A stretch of 64,000 bases of DNA from Desarmillaria ectypa (taxonomy: Eukaryota; Basidiomycota; Agaricomycetes; Agaricales; Physalacriaceae). The stretch spans positions 2,108,001-2,172,000 of the forward strand of contig JAUDYN010000009.1 in assembly GCA_030407005.1 (NCBI GenBank). Reading direction: 5' to 3'. Under the pieces are notes generated by a model that had not been told where the DNA came from, searched no databases, and saw nothing but the letters and a program-made list of their open reading frames with translations. Both the position numbers and the translations under genes were made by a program. Below are positions 46,978 through 60,435 of the stretch, piece by piece (position 1 is the first letter of the stretch; each line of letters begins with the position of its first letter).

Positions 46978-48020
46978 CTATTTCCGCACGCTGCCGGTCG
47001 GAATCTCAAGATTTATGCATTGTATCAGACATCTGAGGGGCCGCTGTCGATGCACTACATTCAGGTGACCGAGCGCGGACAAAGTCTCTTCATCGTATTC
47101 GCATGCTTGGGAAGCATTCGATTCCGGAACCTCAGAGCTTCGGTTTCGATTCTTCCCCTGTCTGCGATAAGCATCATCATGGTGATGTCCAAGTACGAGC
47201 ACAAGTAGTCCAACAGGGCGTCACTGCCAATATCGATAGATAACTCTATGACGTGTATGCTTTCCATGCTGAGCGCAGTCCAGAACGCATCTGAAATGTC
47301 ATGAATGAGTAGTCGGAGTGAGGTGAGGTGGCGTAAGTGTGGGATGACGGGGATAGTATCAGGCTGCGGCAATGTAAAAATTCCCTCTAAGGTTAGCTGC
47401 TCAACAGAATAGTAAAATGCCGACGGTAGGGAAGGGAAGAGGTCCAGAACAGAGTGGAGGTTAGTTACAGGGCTAACCAGGCGTAGACGGAACAACCCTG
47501 AGTTCTTGGTGATTATGTGGGGGATCGCGTCGATCATTTGACCTGGGATGTTGATGTCACGAAAATGACGGAAGTAGGGGAGGGACTACGGCTCGCGGTT
47601 AATGGGAGAATGATGAAAATTAGCATGCAGCATCTGGGCATTGCAAAGTACTGATGCGGCACATGATGCCATCCAAAGCAGATACGCTCAGCTCGGACGT
47701 ATGATAGAAGTAAAATCTACATAAAATTGGGATTGCATTCAGTTCGCGAGGTAAGGGGGGGGCTCACTCTATGGCCCGCAGAGAAATCAGAGAGGGCAGG
47801 GCATTGAGAACGAGTTTTTCGATACGCTAAACAACGCAGCGTCTCTTTCTAGTCACCCGATACTACCGGTAACGGTATTTTTTGTATGGCGGATCGAACG
47901 AAGAATTAACGCGGAGGTATTTGATGGATTTATCCATGTTATTTTGTGAAGAACCCAGAGCCCGGAGGAGCAAAATGGAAGCGTCAAAAGTCTGCTCAAA
48001 GTTTGAGATTTATTGATACT
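46978..48020 (-). pseudogene. Decayed F-box/LRR paralogue
   Basis: Parts match the gene at 44387-45997. One frame gives KYLRVNSSFDPPYKKYRY, matching SLSINSSFDPPYSRYLGF. Another frame (47061-47537) gives AIPHIITKNSGLFRLRLV, LDLFPSLPSAFYYSVEQLTLEG, VIPHLRHLTSLRLLIHDI and FRNRMLPKHANTMK, matching the paralogue's VIPSLIANSPNIYRLDLV, IFSSLPSATDRPVEHLSIEG and LPKHVGTIK. The frames are broken between and after these parts, the F-box itself is not seen, and the end is lost. It is a tandem duplicate in decay. Confidence 0.65.
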
Positions 48021-51000
48021 TTTTGAAAGACAAATGGAGTAATGCTGTCGCTCAAGGACTTGCAGACCAATCTAAGTGCTTGATGATAAGTTGATGATCC
48101 TTCAATAGACCTGTCAGAAAAAAAAAATTAATGCTCAGTAAATTAGATTCCAGGTAACCGATTTTCGCGCACCAGAGAGACGATTGGCTCAAAGAGCTAT
48201 GAGGGAAGTTCGTCCAACATGGTTCTTCTGGGTGCCAGCACGTCGAAACAATCAAGAGCAAGTTATTGCAGAGAATCGAATGGTGCGCTCGGGGGCAACG
48301 GAAATGTAGTAAATGATGGTAAAACACTATATCCAGCGGGCATCGACAGCGAAACGAATACTTACTTAGACTAGCCTAGTGCACAATATGGTCATGACGT
48401 TCCTCGCGCCAATATATAGTACGCTTATGACTAAAATTCAAATGCCGGTTTTTCGTAGCCCGGCTCTCGGGTCGAATGCCGGTTGAACTGATCACGTGCA
48501 TTTTCAGCGGAATCGCGCAGTCACCGCGTTCGTAACTCTGCTTGATGAGTAGCTTTTGTTGTATTTTCAACCCAGGGGACAATACACCGCAAACGGAAAT
48601 TTTCGGCTGAAATGGTCACGTAACTAAAAGAAACTTGACTGCAAACTAGTCCTGAAATTGGAAAAATGGTGGGCAAGGTCAGTTTCAGGACGAGTTTCCT
48701 ATCAAGTTTCGTGATTTTCCAGTACACCTAAAATTCTCCCCTTTGTAGTGTGATAAGCTATCTTGCGCGTAGATGAGTTACTTTGAGGTTTGTATGAGTT
48801 TCTGATGTCTGTATCTATTCATCCCATTACGTGACTCTCGTTTACTGTCTTTCTTTTGCTGATTTTTTGGCCGATATTATACAAATGTTCTAAAAGCAAC
48901 AGTCTAGCTATCTCACTTTCCTTTACTTTAATTTCCTTTACTTTCTTCATATTGACGAGTCGGCGAGGTACACAGTAGTTTACTATTGTTTACCCGAGCT
49001 TGTATTAGCGGAGTCGACCAATTCATACTGTTTCACTGTTTGCAGTTGATTTACCCTTCGCGGTACAAATCTTTTCATTGTATTTCGGTACTCACTGAAC
49101 GCGTCACTAGACCTGAGCCAGAGGCATCGAGGTTCTCGCAGACGTCATCACCTTCCTTGGCAAACTACAGGACGGACAATTCTCACTCAACAAGTTCCAA
49201 TCAGACTTGTTTACCACTGCGACGAATTCTTAACTCTTACAGTCTAGTGACACCGCGTACCTTGAATGATCCAGCCCCTTCGACTTGGGCCCGGCCCGCG
49301 AAGTATTCTTTTCCCACAACGTCTTGTGTTCTCTTTAAGCTTTGTTGCACCAATAGATAACAAGCCTCGACCATTCTAGCCTACCAAGTTCATTGTTCAA
49401 AGATCCTTCACACCAAGGCCGGACGTGTCCTCGTGATTTTCACCTGCAGATCTCTATTCAGGGTGCCTTGCAAGGAAATACTAATCGCAATGCCCCGCGC
49501 GTACTGTGACCAGGGGTAATCGGAAATAATGCGGGTAGCGCATTATCGCATATATGACTCGGTCGAGTAGCATTTCAGTCCCCGCTTTTCATACTACATC
49601 GGGGTCTGGGGATCTCCCGTCGGCTGAAACAAAATATCAAACCTCGATCTCGCAATGCACATGACCTATTCTGTCACCCATCACTAATAGTCCAAGTACA
49701 GCCTTTGGGAAGGACAAAGCCGTGTTGCTTCCTCTCATTGTACGTTTGAGTACATCCCCTCCCCCCAGCTGACTTTTTTTACCCTTTGGCGGTTGCAGAC
49801 AAAGAACAGCTGAATACATCCACATATAGGCCTGTTGGCAGCGCACGGTTCCAATAACGCCGTGCGCCTGCTCCATACACGAAAGTACTGCTGTGACAAA
49901 TTGCCACTGCTTACTCCTCTTGGCGCTCATGCGACAGAGATACTGGCTGATTTCCTTGACGACTGTCTCATTCGCTCTCCATCATGGCACCGATGGCTCG
50001 TCGTGACTCGTCTAGAAAGTTTCCTTCTACAACTTTGGTTCTCCCATAATAGCCACGCACTTTGGGTGTAATTTTACATCCTGTGCATCAGATCTTGGCG
50101 ATCTAGCCTTTCCCTCCCCACAAAACTCTTTTCCCTTCCAATGATGGGTCCTTATCGTGCGGCGCAAAGCTTCTGAATCTCCCATCTTCCCTGGTGGCGC
50201 GTAAAACAAAAGTGGAGCTACTCAGCAGAATCCGGTCCGACTTCTTTTGAGCCCTGCCCTTCTTAATACCACGATCAAAGCCACCCGTAGCTTTGGCGCC
50301 CGCTTGAGTCCATGGGCCTTCGACTCGAGTCGAAGACGCGCCGCTATGATGATAACGCTATTTGCCAAACGGTCTAGCTTCTTGTGGAGCGCCAATACAA
50401 TAATCTGGAGGCGGTTTCTGTCCTGGAGCCTTGTGCGGTCGCCAATGAGAGCCTGCTTCCAGCGGCAAACACTCCCCGTTGTCTTACACGACTACGTATC
50501 GCCTCAGTCCCAGTACTTCGGGACCTCACCACTTCTCCGTTGGGTTTGAATTTGTAATTTTTCTCTGGTAATGAACTTCTGTGATTTGCGAACTTGCTCA
50601 GCGCTGAGCTTCTAGCCATGACTGAATGTGGTGGCAATACGATACACTCCTGGTCTTGTAGGCGATTGAATTGAGATCGACCGTAAGCTTCATGTTGGGC
50701 TTCTCAGAAACCCCTCTGTTTGGATACACAGATTACACGCCGGGGAGCACTACCCCGGGGCTAGCCTACCAGGTTTCGACTTCTCTCTGGGCTCTGAACT
50801 TCGAATTCTCCTGGTTCATGAACGGTCGAAGTCATCCGTGTAATACCGCGTAGCGTCGAGGACCCAACTGCCACCGAAGTGGAAGAGTAGCACGGACTGA
50901 AACATGGAGGTAACGTCGGTTCTGGCGCACTGTGATCTTCATACTGTGCTACAGCAGCCATGGACGCTCCACAACATGTCCTCTTAATCATATGTCCCTA

Positions 51001-52228
51001 CAGCATCTTAGCTTCGATTTCTTCTGGTTTGCAAGCAAACTTCGAAGGCCGAAGATGGGATCCAGGGCTTCAATCGAGCCGGCCAAGTCTCAGGTTCTTT
51101 TCACTTTGAGGTGGCCTTAATGCGTGGAGGACACCGCAAGGCTCCGAAGAGCGTTGTAGCCGACCCATGGGAATGCTTTGTATCTCACTTCACGTGGTTT
51201 TGAGGCGAACATTCGAATTACTAAGATCCCAAAACTAGATAAGTACTTAAAATTTTGTCTACATTATTTACCAGTCGTATACTCAGACTTATCCACGTTC
51301 ACTTTTCCGATATGCGGACACTCTAAAGTTCACGGCCTGCTGCAATGGTGATGCAACTTTATCACAAGTCTTCAGTGCTGAAGGGCCTGGCCTTTGATTG
51401 ATTACAGTGGCAGTACTTACTCTCTTCAACTTAAGTACGGTTCTTCCATCTTGGAAGGCTAGTTCTTCCAAACTTCCTCGGCTACAGACGTGGAGGGTCA
51501 TTACGCGAGCGGCGGTAGATCCCGCTGCAATAGTAATACGTCTTCAGTAAACTTACGCAGCACCTAGCCTTTGATTAATTACTTACTCTTTCACCCTTGG
51601 ATGCGATTCTTCCGTCCTCGAGGCTTTGAGCCAGCTGTAAATGTATCGCACTACATCACCATTATAAGGAGATGCTTTTGCTCGTGTGAATCCCTTTGGA
51701 CTCCTTGTAAAACTCACCATGTGGTAAAATTTCGTTAGCCATTTGATAGCCGTTCATTCTAAGTTTTTGTCAACACGCCTAATCCAGCTTCACGTCATGG
51801 ATGTACTAACTTTTCGGGACTTGGGATGAAAAAATAGTTGAAGTCGGCTACGCAATATCGCTTACGCTTCAAAGATGTCGCTATGACTAAGCAAAAACTT
51901 TAAATTCAAAGTCTCCTTCAAAGAGCACCTTTAGAATTACTTGAACTGTCGAAAATAGATAAAATTGGAAGACAAAGGGCCGTATAACATAAATACGGAG
52001 CCACGACGGTGGGAGCCTACAGGAAACACAAACAAATTGTGGCGCAGGGCTGAAAGTGAGGCGGAGATTGAATACGATCTCACCGCTCGCCTTATTTTTT
52101 CTATTCCGCCGCCAATTTGCTTGACGGTAAGTCAACTTTAAGTGAAAACTTTATTCTTAAGTGTATCTGATTATTTGCTCTCACTATTACTCGCGGTCGT
52201 TCGTTGGGACAATGAAGACGCTTCAAGC
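48021..52228. other. Gene-poor interval upstream of WOPR gene
   Basis: No clear gene in 4.2 kb. A minus-strand stretch near 50530-50640 has faint similarity to the second WOPR box and is reported separately. Long intergenic regions in front of WOPR regulators often hold extended promoters or 5' UTRs; here that is inference only. Confidence 0.4.
50530..50637 (-). pseudogene. Possible fragment of a WOPR gene
   Basis: A minus-strand frame contains LSKFANHRSSLPEKNYKFKP, like the intact gene's LSVAKHRE...SYKFKP region, and is followed by NGEV. Nothing more of the family is recognisable nearby, so this may be chance. Confidence 0.2.
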
Positions 52229-53643
52229 ATGTCGCAGTCGTCGTCAGCATGGACAGAGCCACCCTGGTCGGGGTGGATAGAAACGACTGGGGATGCTCTT
52301 CTCATCCTTGAAGCCGCTCGTCGAGGCCTGATACCACGGGTGACCCGTCGCTTAGTCGATGCTGAACGCAAGATGATCACGTCCGGCTCTGTATTTGTAT
52401 TCGACGAGGACGAGAGTGGCATCAAACGCTGGACCGATGGCTTCTTCTGGAGTCCGAGCCGAATTTTGGGCAACTTCCTGCTATATCGTGAGACAGACAA
52501 GCGAGGGCCTAGTCATCGTGGGCGTGGCGACGAGCAGCAGCAAGAGGCTGACGATTTTTCAACGGATAATCCGGCCAATAGGCGCCCTCGGACGGATGGA
52601 CGTCTACTAAGTGTTGCTAAGCATCGCGAACGGAGTTTGGTCGGAAGTTTAACGAATAGCTACAAGTTCAAGCCGGATGGGCTAATGAAAAAGGTACGTC
52701 TGCCTTGCCTTTCTGTTTTTTGATATTTTATCTCACATTCGTTTTGCCTAGACTTTTTCTTTGAATATTGGAGGAGTGGCGCAGCACCTGATATCCTATT
52801 ACAAAGTCGAAGACGTAGAAAATGGCCGGCTGCGCTCGCCTTCATCATTGCCAGAGCTTGCATCACTCGACATCAGCCCAGAATATCTCGACAAGACACA
52901 CTTTCGTAACCCACCAAAGGTCGAGATAGGCGCTGATGGGATACCACGGTATCGTGGCGATGCAGACGACATCGATACCTCTCCAACGCTATCACCGAGG
53001 TCCATCGCAGGACTGCCGCTACTGAGTGATGCTCACATCATCGAGGGCAACAAACGTTCCGGCAAGCGGTATGATCCGTACGGCTCCCCCCCAGTGTCGA
53101 AGCGGCGCAAGTTGAACAAAACAGAGGAACCAGCTCCTAGCGCACCTACAGAGCAGCCTCCAGAAGCGCCGACTCCCACAGCACCCGTGCCAGTGGCCGC
53201 TCCTGTTCCTGTTGCCACCCCATTTCCAGATCCTAATGGTGCCGCTGCCGCTACCGCTACTGCAGTCGTTCCGGGCCATCATTTGCCCCCATATCCATAC
53301 AATTTCTACCAGATTCCACACCCTCCCGTCTATTATCCTGCTCCGGTGAATGGAGCATCGCCACCACCACCACCGCAGTCACCTCCGTACCCAGCGCCTT
53401 ATATGCCTTACACACCACCAGCAATTATACCGACAGACCCAACTCAACCGGGGGTGCCGTCCCAACCTCAGTATTATTCGTACTACCCACCGCCGGGATA
53501 TCCGCCGTATCCAGGGATGTGGCCGGCGTATGCTGGGTATCCCATGCCGCCGCCGCCTCAGATGGTCCAGCAGCAGCAGTCCGAGCAGCAGCAGTCTGGG
53601 TCGGCGACCGAGCAGGGACAACAGGAGCAGCAGCAGCAGCAGC

Positions 53644-53678
<35 letters not shown>

Positions 53679-53690
53679 GTGGCGGTATAG
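52229..53690 (+). CDS. WOPR-domain (Gti1/Pac2) transcription regulator
   Basis: This is a fungal-specific DNA-binding regulator of the Wor1/Ryp1/Sge1 family, which controls morphological switching and development. Exons are 52229-52693 and 52752-53690, about 467 residues. Box A is GWIETTGDALLILEAARRG, with RVTRRLVDAERKMITSGSVF and DEDESGIKRWTDGFFWSPSR, then LGNFLLYRE. Box B is SYKFKPDGLMKKTFSLNIGG followed by VAQHLISYY; the intron interrupts it after MKK. The C-terminal half is Pro/Tyr-rich (PPPGYPPYPGMWPAYAGYP) and ends in a polyGln tract. The ATG at 52229 (MSQSSSAW) is chosen because the frame upstream has no ATG. Both WOPR boxes appear intact. It stands alone in a long intergenic region. 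Confidence 0.9.
53566..53680 (+). repeat. CAG/CAA repeat encoding polyGln tail
   Basis: A run of CAG then CAA triplets at the end of the WOPR gene encodes a Gln-rich tail with an uninterrupted run just before VAV-stop. Such tracts vary in length between strains. Confidence 0.9.
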
Positions 53691-56149
53691 AGTTTTGGCT
53701 TCGGCTTTCTAATCTTCGCCTTCTCTCCCTTTTATTTTACTTTGTCGCATTTTTCAAGTGTATGATTTCTAGTATCTAACCTGTCCTGTATCTTGTCATC
53801 TTTTCGTTCTTCTGTTGACGCTTATTGTAGTATGGTTTCATTTGTTGTGGGTTTAGGAGAGGTTTTGTTTTAAAAGCCCGTGTACAGTACTAACTTCGTG
53901 GATTTGGTTCTCAACCTAGTACGGAAGTAACTTAGCTATTGGTGTTCATATCGTACATTATAATCTGACATATGCCATTTTGTATATCAAAGTCGAAGTC
54001 TGCCGCTATAGCCCAAGTTTGAGGTTGAGCATCTTTTTCTGGTCTCAACAAGCTGCGTCTGATGGGGGAGTAGATCCTACAGGAACTCTTTGAGGTACCG
54101 CTCGAGTTATTGAAACAGACGGATTCCGCACACGACGGAAAGATGAGGGCTTGGCAGACTGGATCCAGACAATCGTCAGATTTTGAACTTGGCTTTATTT
54201 ACATCTGCCCACCGGCAGTTTCGGGAGCCGCACACTGTGTGGACACTGTTTACCAAAATAACGGTGATGATGATGGACGATGTACCAAAATAGAATTCTC
54301 GCTACCGTATTTAGTCGTATTCCCACTGTCACGCTTATGTCATATTATGATTACTAAGAGATTCCGTGACTTTCCGAAACTTCGTAGTTCCTACTTCTGA
54401 CGACGTCTGAATACGGGTCGAACCGGACGTTACTTGTTTTGTGCATCATGGTCTATGTTTCGGAGTTATTGAGGAAAATTCCAAGGAAAATGTTTAAGAA
54501 AAATAGGCCATTTTCTCAAATGCGGTAAAAAGTAGGTTTACGCTTCTCTAATGTCGGATCGAACTATGTTAAAAATAATCGTCTTCCGGATTCAATGTAT
54601 AAGCTTAAACATTTACCACTCCGAAGCCATCACACCACAAGATCCTTGGCCGTGAGTCAGGACATGCGGCTCAGAAGCTCGATCACGTGATGTTTGACCT
54701 TTGTATACGAAATGTCAACGTCGACCTTGTCCCTGCTATCATCAGCTGGGAAATCTCGGAACTCGAAGGACTCCGTTTGATGAGGCAGGAGCCATTTTCG
54801 TTACCCAGGGGTCCTCCGTGATGCTTGGGATCTCATCGATAAGCCGACCACCACATGCATACTCGACCTGGAACTTATACTTCGTTGCACCGAACTTTAT
54901 TGAAGCCCTCTGTCTCTGGAAAGTACAAGAAACTTGGTACCTCAATATCTTTTGTTGGCTCTTTGCACATGTGGCACCACTTTCCTTCTGGCTCTCTTCC
55001 CCCGCAACCTGAGGAAACGTCCGATTCACTCGAAAGTGCTTTCTGGTCCTTGCAACCCCTTCATCCGCCCAGAGGCCAGTATGAGGTCTGAAATACGGCG
55101 TGGGACACGGGGATGAGCATTATATTCGCAGTCTGCCGTTGAAGACGCGAAGTCGCCAAGTACTCATGCTCGCGAACCTCTTACACATCAGATTGTCCGA
55201 CTGGATCCCTCTGGACTATTCTTGAATGACAGTTCTTCTTGTTATTTCCCGCCAGCGACAAAGGACCGTCCTGTCCTGTCCTGCCGAGATTTTCACCTGT
55301 CCCACTGGTCTACCTTGGGCCTGAATATTTACATCTCCATCCGATGATCGAATGGAAATGCGCGAGATGGAGGCTATGTAATTCCTTTCTGAGGCCAAAG
55401 GGGCGCTAGGAAAAGGGTGCTGAGGTAAAAAGTGGACGAGAAGCCAGTCATTGCCGCGTTCCATTCGGATTCATGTTGGAGCACTCAACTTGGCGCGATG
55501 AGCTTGAGTTTATTTCTCTCGAGAACGTCGGCTTTCGCTCCCGCTTTCAGTAATGAAACTCCGGTCCTCGCCTCATCTCCGCCTTCATGGAATCATGATG
55601 GTTATGTTCATCATCAGATGGTTATGTTTGAACACACCGGGTCATATGTGGAGACCTACGTGGCATATGTCGTTCAACATTCGTTGGTACCTCTTGATGG
55701 CATATTTTCATCGACATACCAGCTCTCAATTATATCGATGACCCTTCAAGCCCTCAGGTCCCTCAGGGCGAGGTACCGGCTCCGCCGAATTGACTTCACG
55801 GCAGTAGACCGGCATATCACAAGATCCTCGCTCACGCGTCGTCTACGGGACCTTTGCGCTAGCCGCGGCTATATTTGCATCGTTAATCAATTAAATCGAC
55901 AGAGCCTGATCGTGTGGGTTCAAGCATTTTCAATTCATATCCGGTAGGATTGACACATCAGTCAGGGCTCCGAAGGCACAAATAGCTCCCCCGGCGACGT
56001 ACAGCCGCCATTTTGTGTCGATATGGCCATCAGCAAAAAATCAGCGCATAACGTTCGCTGACGAGTACGTAAGACCTTCTCTGCATCTCAGTCCAGAACA
56101 ATCGCCAGTTGGACAGATTTCCAGGGGTATTCTTTTTCCTTGGCCTTGT
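53691..56149. other. Interval between WOPR and copper radical oxidase genes
   Basis: No gene recognised. The longest frame, 55432-55947 on the plus strand (171 codons), has no motif I know and could be chance or a lineage-specific protein. The left end is the 3' UTR of the WOPR gene. Confidence 0.4.
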
Positions 56150-56156
56150 TTATAAG
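56150..56156 (+). promoter_or_regulatory. TATA element of copper radical oxidase gene
   Basis: TTATAAG about 55-60 bases before the ATG at 56211. A nearer ATG at 56167 is in another frame. Confidence 0.35.
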
Positions 56157-56210
56157 GTGGGCGATCATGGACGAGTTCTTCATCCACTCATCAATCTTTC
56201 GTTTGCTGAG

Positions 56211-59200
56211 ATGGTCCTCCTCAATTCCTTTCTTGGGCCAGTTGCCCTTTTCACTCTTGTATGCATCCCTTACCGTCGCGACGAGTAGTCCACTGACCGT
56301 CTGTCTACAGTTCTCTTCAGCGCAAGCTTCAACTCACATTCGTTCAACGGCGACGGGACATCTGCACCGTCGTCAATCTATCCCAACTGATCTTCCTGGA
56401 AATTGGACCTCACTAGGATGTTACACGTTCGTGGTTCAGTACTCCCTTTGAATCACGTCCAACCTCGTCTGTTTGTAGGGATACTCAAGGCACACGGACA
56501 CTCTCTTTGTCTACCTATGCCAGCTCGAGCAATATGACCGTCCCAAACTGCATCAACTATTGCAGTAGCGGAGGGTACATCTATGCGGGAGTCGAATATT
56601 CTCAAGAATGCTGTACGTAGGAAGGAACGTTGAGCTTCCTCGTGCTGATCATCGACTCTTCTGTGACCCAGATTGCGGCAACAACATTCAAGCCGGCGAC
56701 ACCAGCGCAACTGCAACTGATTGTAACATGGCATGCACTGGCAACACACTGCAACTTTGCGGTGGCCCATCACGGCTAAACGTATTCTGGAGCGGTGCGA
56801 CCCCTCCACTCCCACCTACAATTGTGCCGTCTGTCGGAAACTGGGCTTCTCTCGGCTGCTACAGGTAATTGATCCTTTTCCCCTTTAATAATATTTCTTG
56901 TGCTAAACATATCTTCCACTCTGAAAGCGATAATGTTGGTGGACGTGCACTTACTGTCGGAATGAATGTTGCAGACGTCACGATCGAAACGTGTACAAGT
57001 GCCTGCTTCAGCTCTGGCTATCAGCTCGCTGGGACTGAATATTCTGCCCAGTGCTGTAAGAATTTCATTTCGTCATCCGTATCGTTTGATTTTTTTGACT
57101 AATGAGTGACGGAACAGTCTGTGGCACGAGTATTGTGAATGGGGGCGCACCAACGGCGAGTAACGAATGCACGATGACTTGTGCCGGAAATAGTTCACAA
57201 TTTTGCGGTGGACCAAATCGGCTGAACGTTTACAACTATACTGGAACTGACTTGCCTGCCATTAACTCTGGTGGCGGAAACGCTGGAGGGGGCGGGGCAG
57301 CAACCGTTTTCCCTTTACTCAAAGGTCTGCCGAGCTCGTGGAGCTACAACGCTTGTTGGGTGTACGTTATATCTTCCTTTTCTTTCATCATTTGACATCA
57401 TGTCGCTGATATCCGGGACGATCTTGCAGCGATAACGCCCATGGCCGCATCTTTGAGACTGAGATTGGAGCGGATGCGAACCTAACGATCCAGTCATGCA
57501 TCGCCTCATGTATTAACAAGAACTTCACTGTAGCGGGAATAGAATTTGGTCAAGAATGCTGTGAGTCATTTGCGCCTTGCTACCATAGTATTTCTTAATG
57601 CGATGCTCTAAGATTGTGGGGATCGACTCGTCAATGGAGCGACAGTCGGTGCAGAATCTGATTGCAACATGGGTTGCACTGGAAACTCGACGTGAGTTCA
57701 CTACAGGGCTGTGTGTTGTCATATCAACTAACTTTTGGTCACCCTTAGCGAGGCTTGTGGCGCAGGAAACCGCCTCTCAGTATATTCCGCATCGGCGAAT
57801 ATCACCACACTTCCCATCGCAGTTGCTTTGGTACATGATCTTCCTGGACAATGGGTATATCAGGGTTGCTACACGTCAGTGTTTCCTCTAAGCGTGGTAA
57901 CATAAGTTCTGACAAGTGTCAACGTAGTGATGAACAAGCCGGAACACGTACTCTGCCGTGGCAGAACATATGGCCTACGAACAACACCGTCGAAGGTTGT
58001 CTGAATCGATGCGCTGACTTTGGGTACTCTGCGGCCGGACTTGAGTACGGCGAAGAGTGTTGTAAGTAACCGTTGGTTGATCATATCCTGCATCCTCTCA
58101 ACATGTTATTGTTGAACAGACTGCGGGGACATCTCTGATGTAGCCGCACATTCCTCTGTCCAGGCAGCGGAATCCAACTGCGCCACTCAGTGTCCGGGTG
58201 ATCCCCTCCATCTTTGTGGCGGAGGTTTGCACCTACAGCTGTACACTTGGAATGGAACAGTGAACGTTTGGCATACGCCTGAAGTCACTGGCCGATACGA
58301 AGTGAGTTTTCTTCCTGTTAGTTTTTTTTGATCGTCCTCACAATTCCCATAGTTCTTGGGTAAGATCATGGTTACCATCGGCGATATTGATATACTGACC
58401 CTTCAACGACTTGTCTTCTAGTCCCCGGGTAAGTTTTCGCTTCCGATTGAGATTCAATCCGACATTTTAACCTCTTTCGTAAAAGGGTCGTGGTACCTCT
58501 GATTGCGACCGTGGGTGTCAATAACAAGGTGACGTTCCTTGAGAAAGCCGGTACCGGGTCCGTCGGCATTTTTATTCTATTTGTTCTTTTTTTGATCGGC
58601 AAATGTGCGCTCTATTTATAGCTTCCCCAACTCCACGGGTGCCTACGAACTTGACTTGAGTCTGGTGGACAACTTCGATTTGGCTTGGCGTGAGATGCAC
58701 GTGAAGACTGATGTCTTTTGTGCCGGAAGTATTATTCTTCCGGATAAAGTTGGACGACAGATCAATGTCGGAGGTGGGTATACGACTCATTTATTATTTT
58801 GATTGAACTAATCTCATATTTGTATAGGCTGGTCGCTGACAAGTACGTTTGGAGTCCGCCTATACACTCCCGATGGTGCTCTCGGAACAAATTCGACAAA
58901 TGATTGGGAAGAAAACTGGGAAGAGTTGAGTCTCCAGGTGAGAATTTCTCCGCACATGAACGAATTCGAAGCTGAGGCATTTTTTCGTTAATAGCGAGGC
59001 CGATGGTATCCGACAGCGATGATGATGGCCAACGGCACTATTCTGGTGATTGGTGGCGAAACCGGAAGCAATGCGGCTCCGCAGCCCAATCTCGAGCTGT
59101 TACCCAAGCCAGAAGGTGGAGATACGGTTGTAGAACTCGATTGGCTGCGGAGGACAGACCCAAATAATTTGTATCCCTTCATGTTCGTCTTGCCTGGCGG

Positions 59201-60435
59201 TGGCATCCTTGCTAGTAAGTGTCTCTTCTTTCCCTTTGGTAGCTAATACTTATCTGAATCAAACAGTCTACTGGAATGAAGCGCGCATTCTTGACGCCGG
59301 TACATTTGACACGGTGAAGGAACTGCCTAACCTTCCTGCTTCCGTTGACGATTGTATGTTTACTATATAAGCACATTCTTACAGCTGACATACATATTAA
59401 TCCAGTCTTGGGTGGCCGAACTTACCCTCTCGAGGGTGCCGCGGTGCTCTTCCCTCAATATGCTCCCTACACCGACCCTCTTCGTGTTCTGGTGTGCGGT
59501 GGTTCCGCTCCGGGCGCTGGTATAGCTATCGACAACTGTGTATCCATTGAACCCGAAGTTGCCAACGCAACCTGGACTTTGGAGCGAATGGTAGGCACTC
59601 ACACTTGCAAATAATATCTTGTCAGTAATCGCATTAACCTAGCCATCCAAACGTGTCATGAGCTGCATGGCCCCGCTTCCCGATGGCACTTTCCTCATTC
59701 TAAACGGTGCTCATCAAGGTGTAGCTGGCTTTGGACTCGCGACCAATCCAAATTTGGGAGCAGTTCTTTATGATCCTAGTCAACCTGTCAATCAGAGGAT
59801 GTCGATCTTGAATACGACGATCGTTGCCAGAATGTACCATTCCGAAGCTATCCTTCTTCCGGACGCACGTGTTCTAGTTTCTGGATCTGACCCGCAAGAT
59901 GGTGTTAACCCAGAAGAGTTTAGGATTGAGGTTAATCTTGTTAGACGTATCGTGGAATGGCTAACTAAATCGCCTCGTTTTCAGGTATACGTCCCGCCTT
60001 ACCTCGATATGGGTTTCACCCAGCCCGAATTCACCCTCCAAGAAACCGACTGGGCTTACGGAGGAACATACACTGTTTCCAACATCACTCTCCATCAAGG
60101 TGAAATATCTGGTGTTAGGATATCTCTCATCGGCGGTACGTGTACACTCTTCATACCAGCTTCAAACCTTCTAATGCATACATTCTCTAGCTGTTTCCAG
60201 CACCCATGGCAACACCATGGGTAGCCGTACCATTTTCCCTGCAATCAGTTGCTCCGGAACGTCTTGCACCGTCACTGCGCCGCCCAATGCCAACGTTTCT
60301 CCCCCGGGATGGCATCAGCTCTTCGTTCTCGACGGACCGACGCCTTCACACTCCGTGTGGGTACGCATTGGCGGCGACCCGGCACAGCTCGGGAACTGGC
60401 CCAAAATGTCTGGCTTCACTACCCCCGGTGTTTAA
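56211..60435 (+). CDS. Secreted copper radical oxidase (glyoxal-oxidase-like) with four WSC domains
   Basis: This extracellular enzyme would oxidise small aldehydes or related substrates and produce H2O2, which fuels lignin-degrading peroxidases. The first exon (56211-56258) encodes the hydrophobic signal peptide [16 protein letters not shown]. Four Cys-rich WSC (carbohydrate-binding) domains follow, starting at [24 protein letters not shown] and WVYQGCY, each with a CGG or CGAG/CGGG motif near its end. The catalytic domain has the five copper-site residues: Cys in VFCAGS (58719-58721), Tyr in RTYPLEG (59423-59425), the Tyr-His pair in RMYHSEA (59835-59840) and His in GWHQLF (60313-60315). 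These correspond to the Cys-Tyr cofactor and ligands of P. chrysosporium glyoxal oxidase. Many short introns are present. The gene ends soon after the catalytic domain, without a GPI signal. It resembles the WSC-bearing CRO group of white-rot fungi. Confidence 0.9.

Noticed and set aside
49637..50549. Several open frames of 78-100 codons on both strands
   Set aside because: None matches a family I know, and they overlap one another; only the weak WOPR-like motif was kept, at low confidence.
53379..53678. Leu-rich and Asn/Ser-rich frames over the CAG/CAA repeat
   Set aside because: They are other readings of the polyGln repeat.
55432..55947. 171-codon open frame
   Set aside because: No recognisable domain or good splice or promoter context; could be chance, so not called as a gene.
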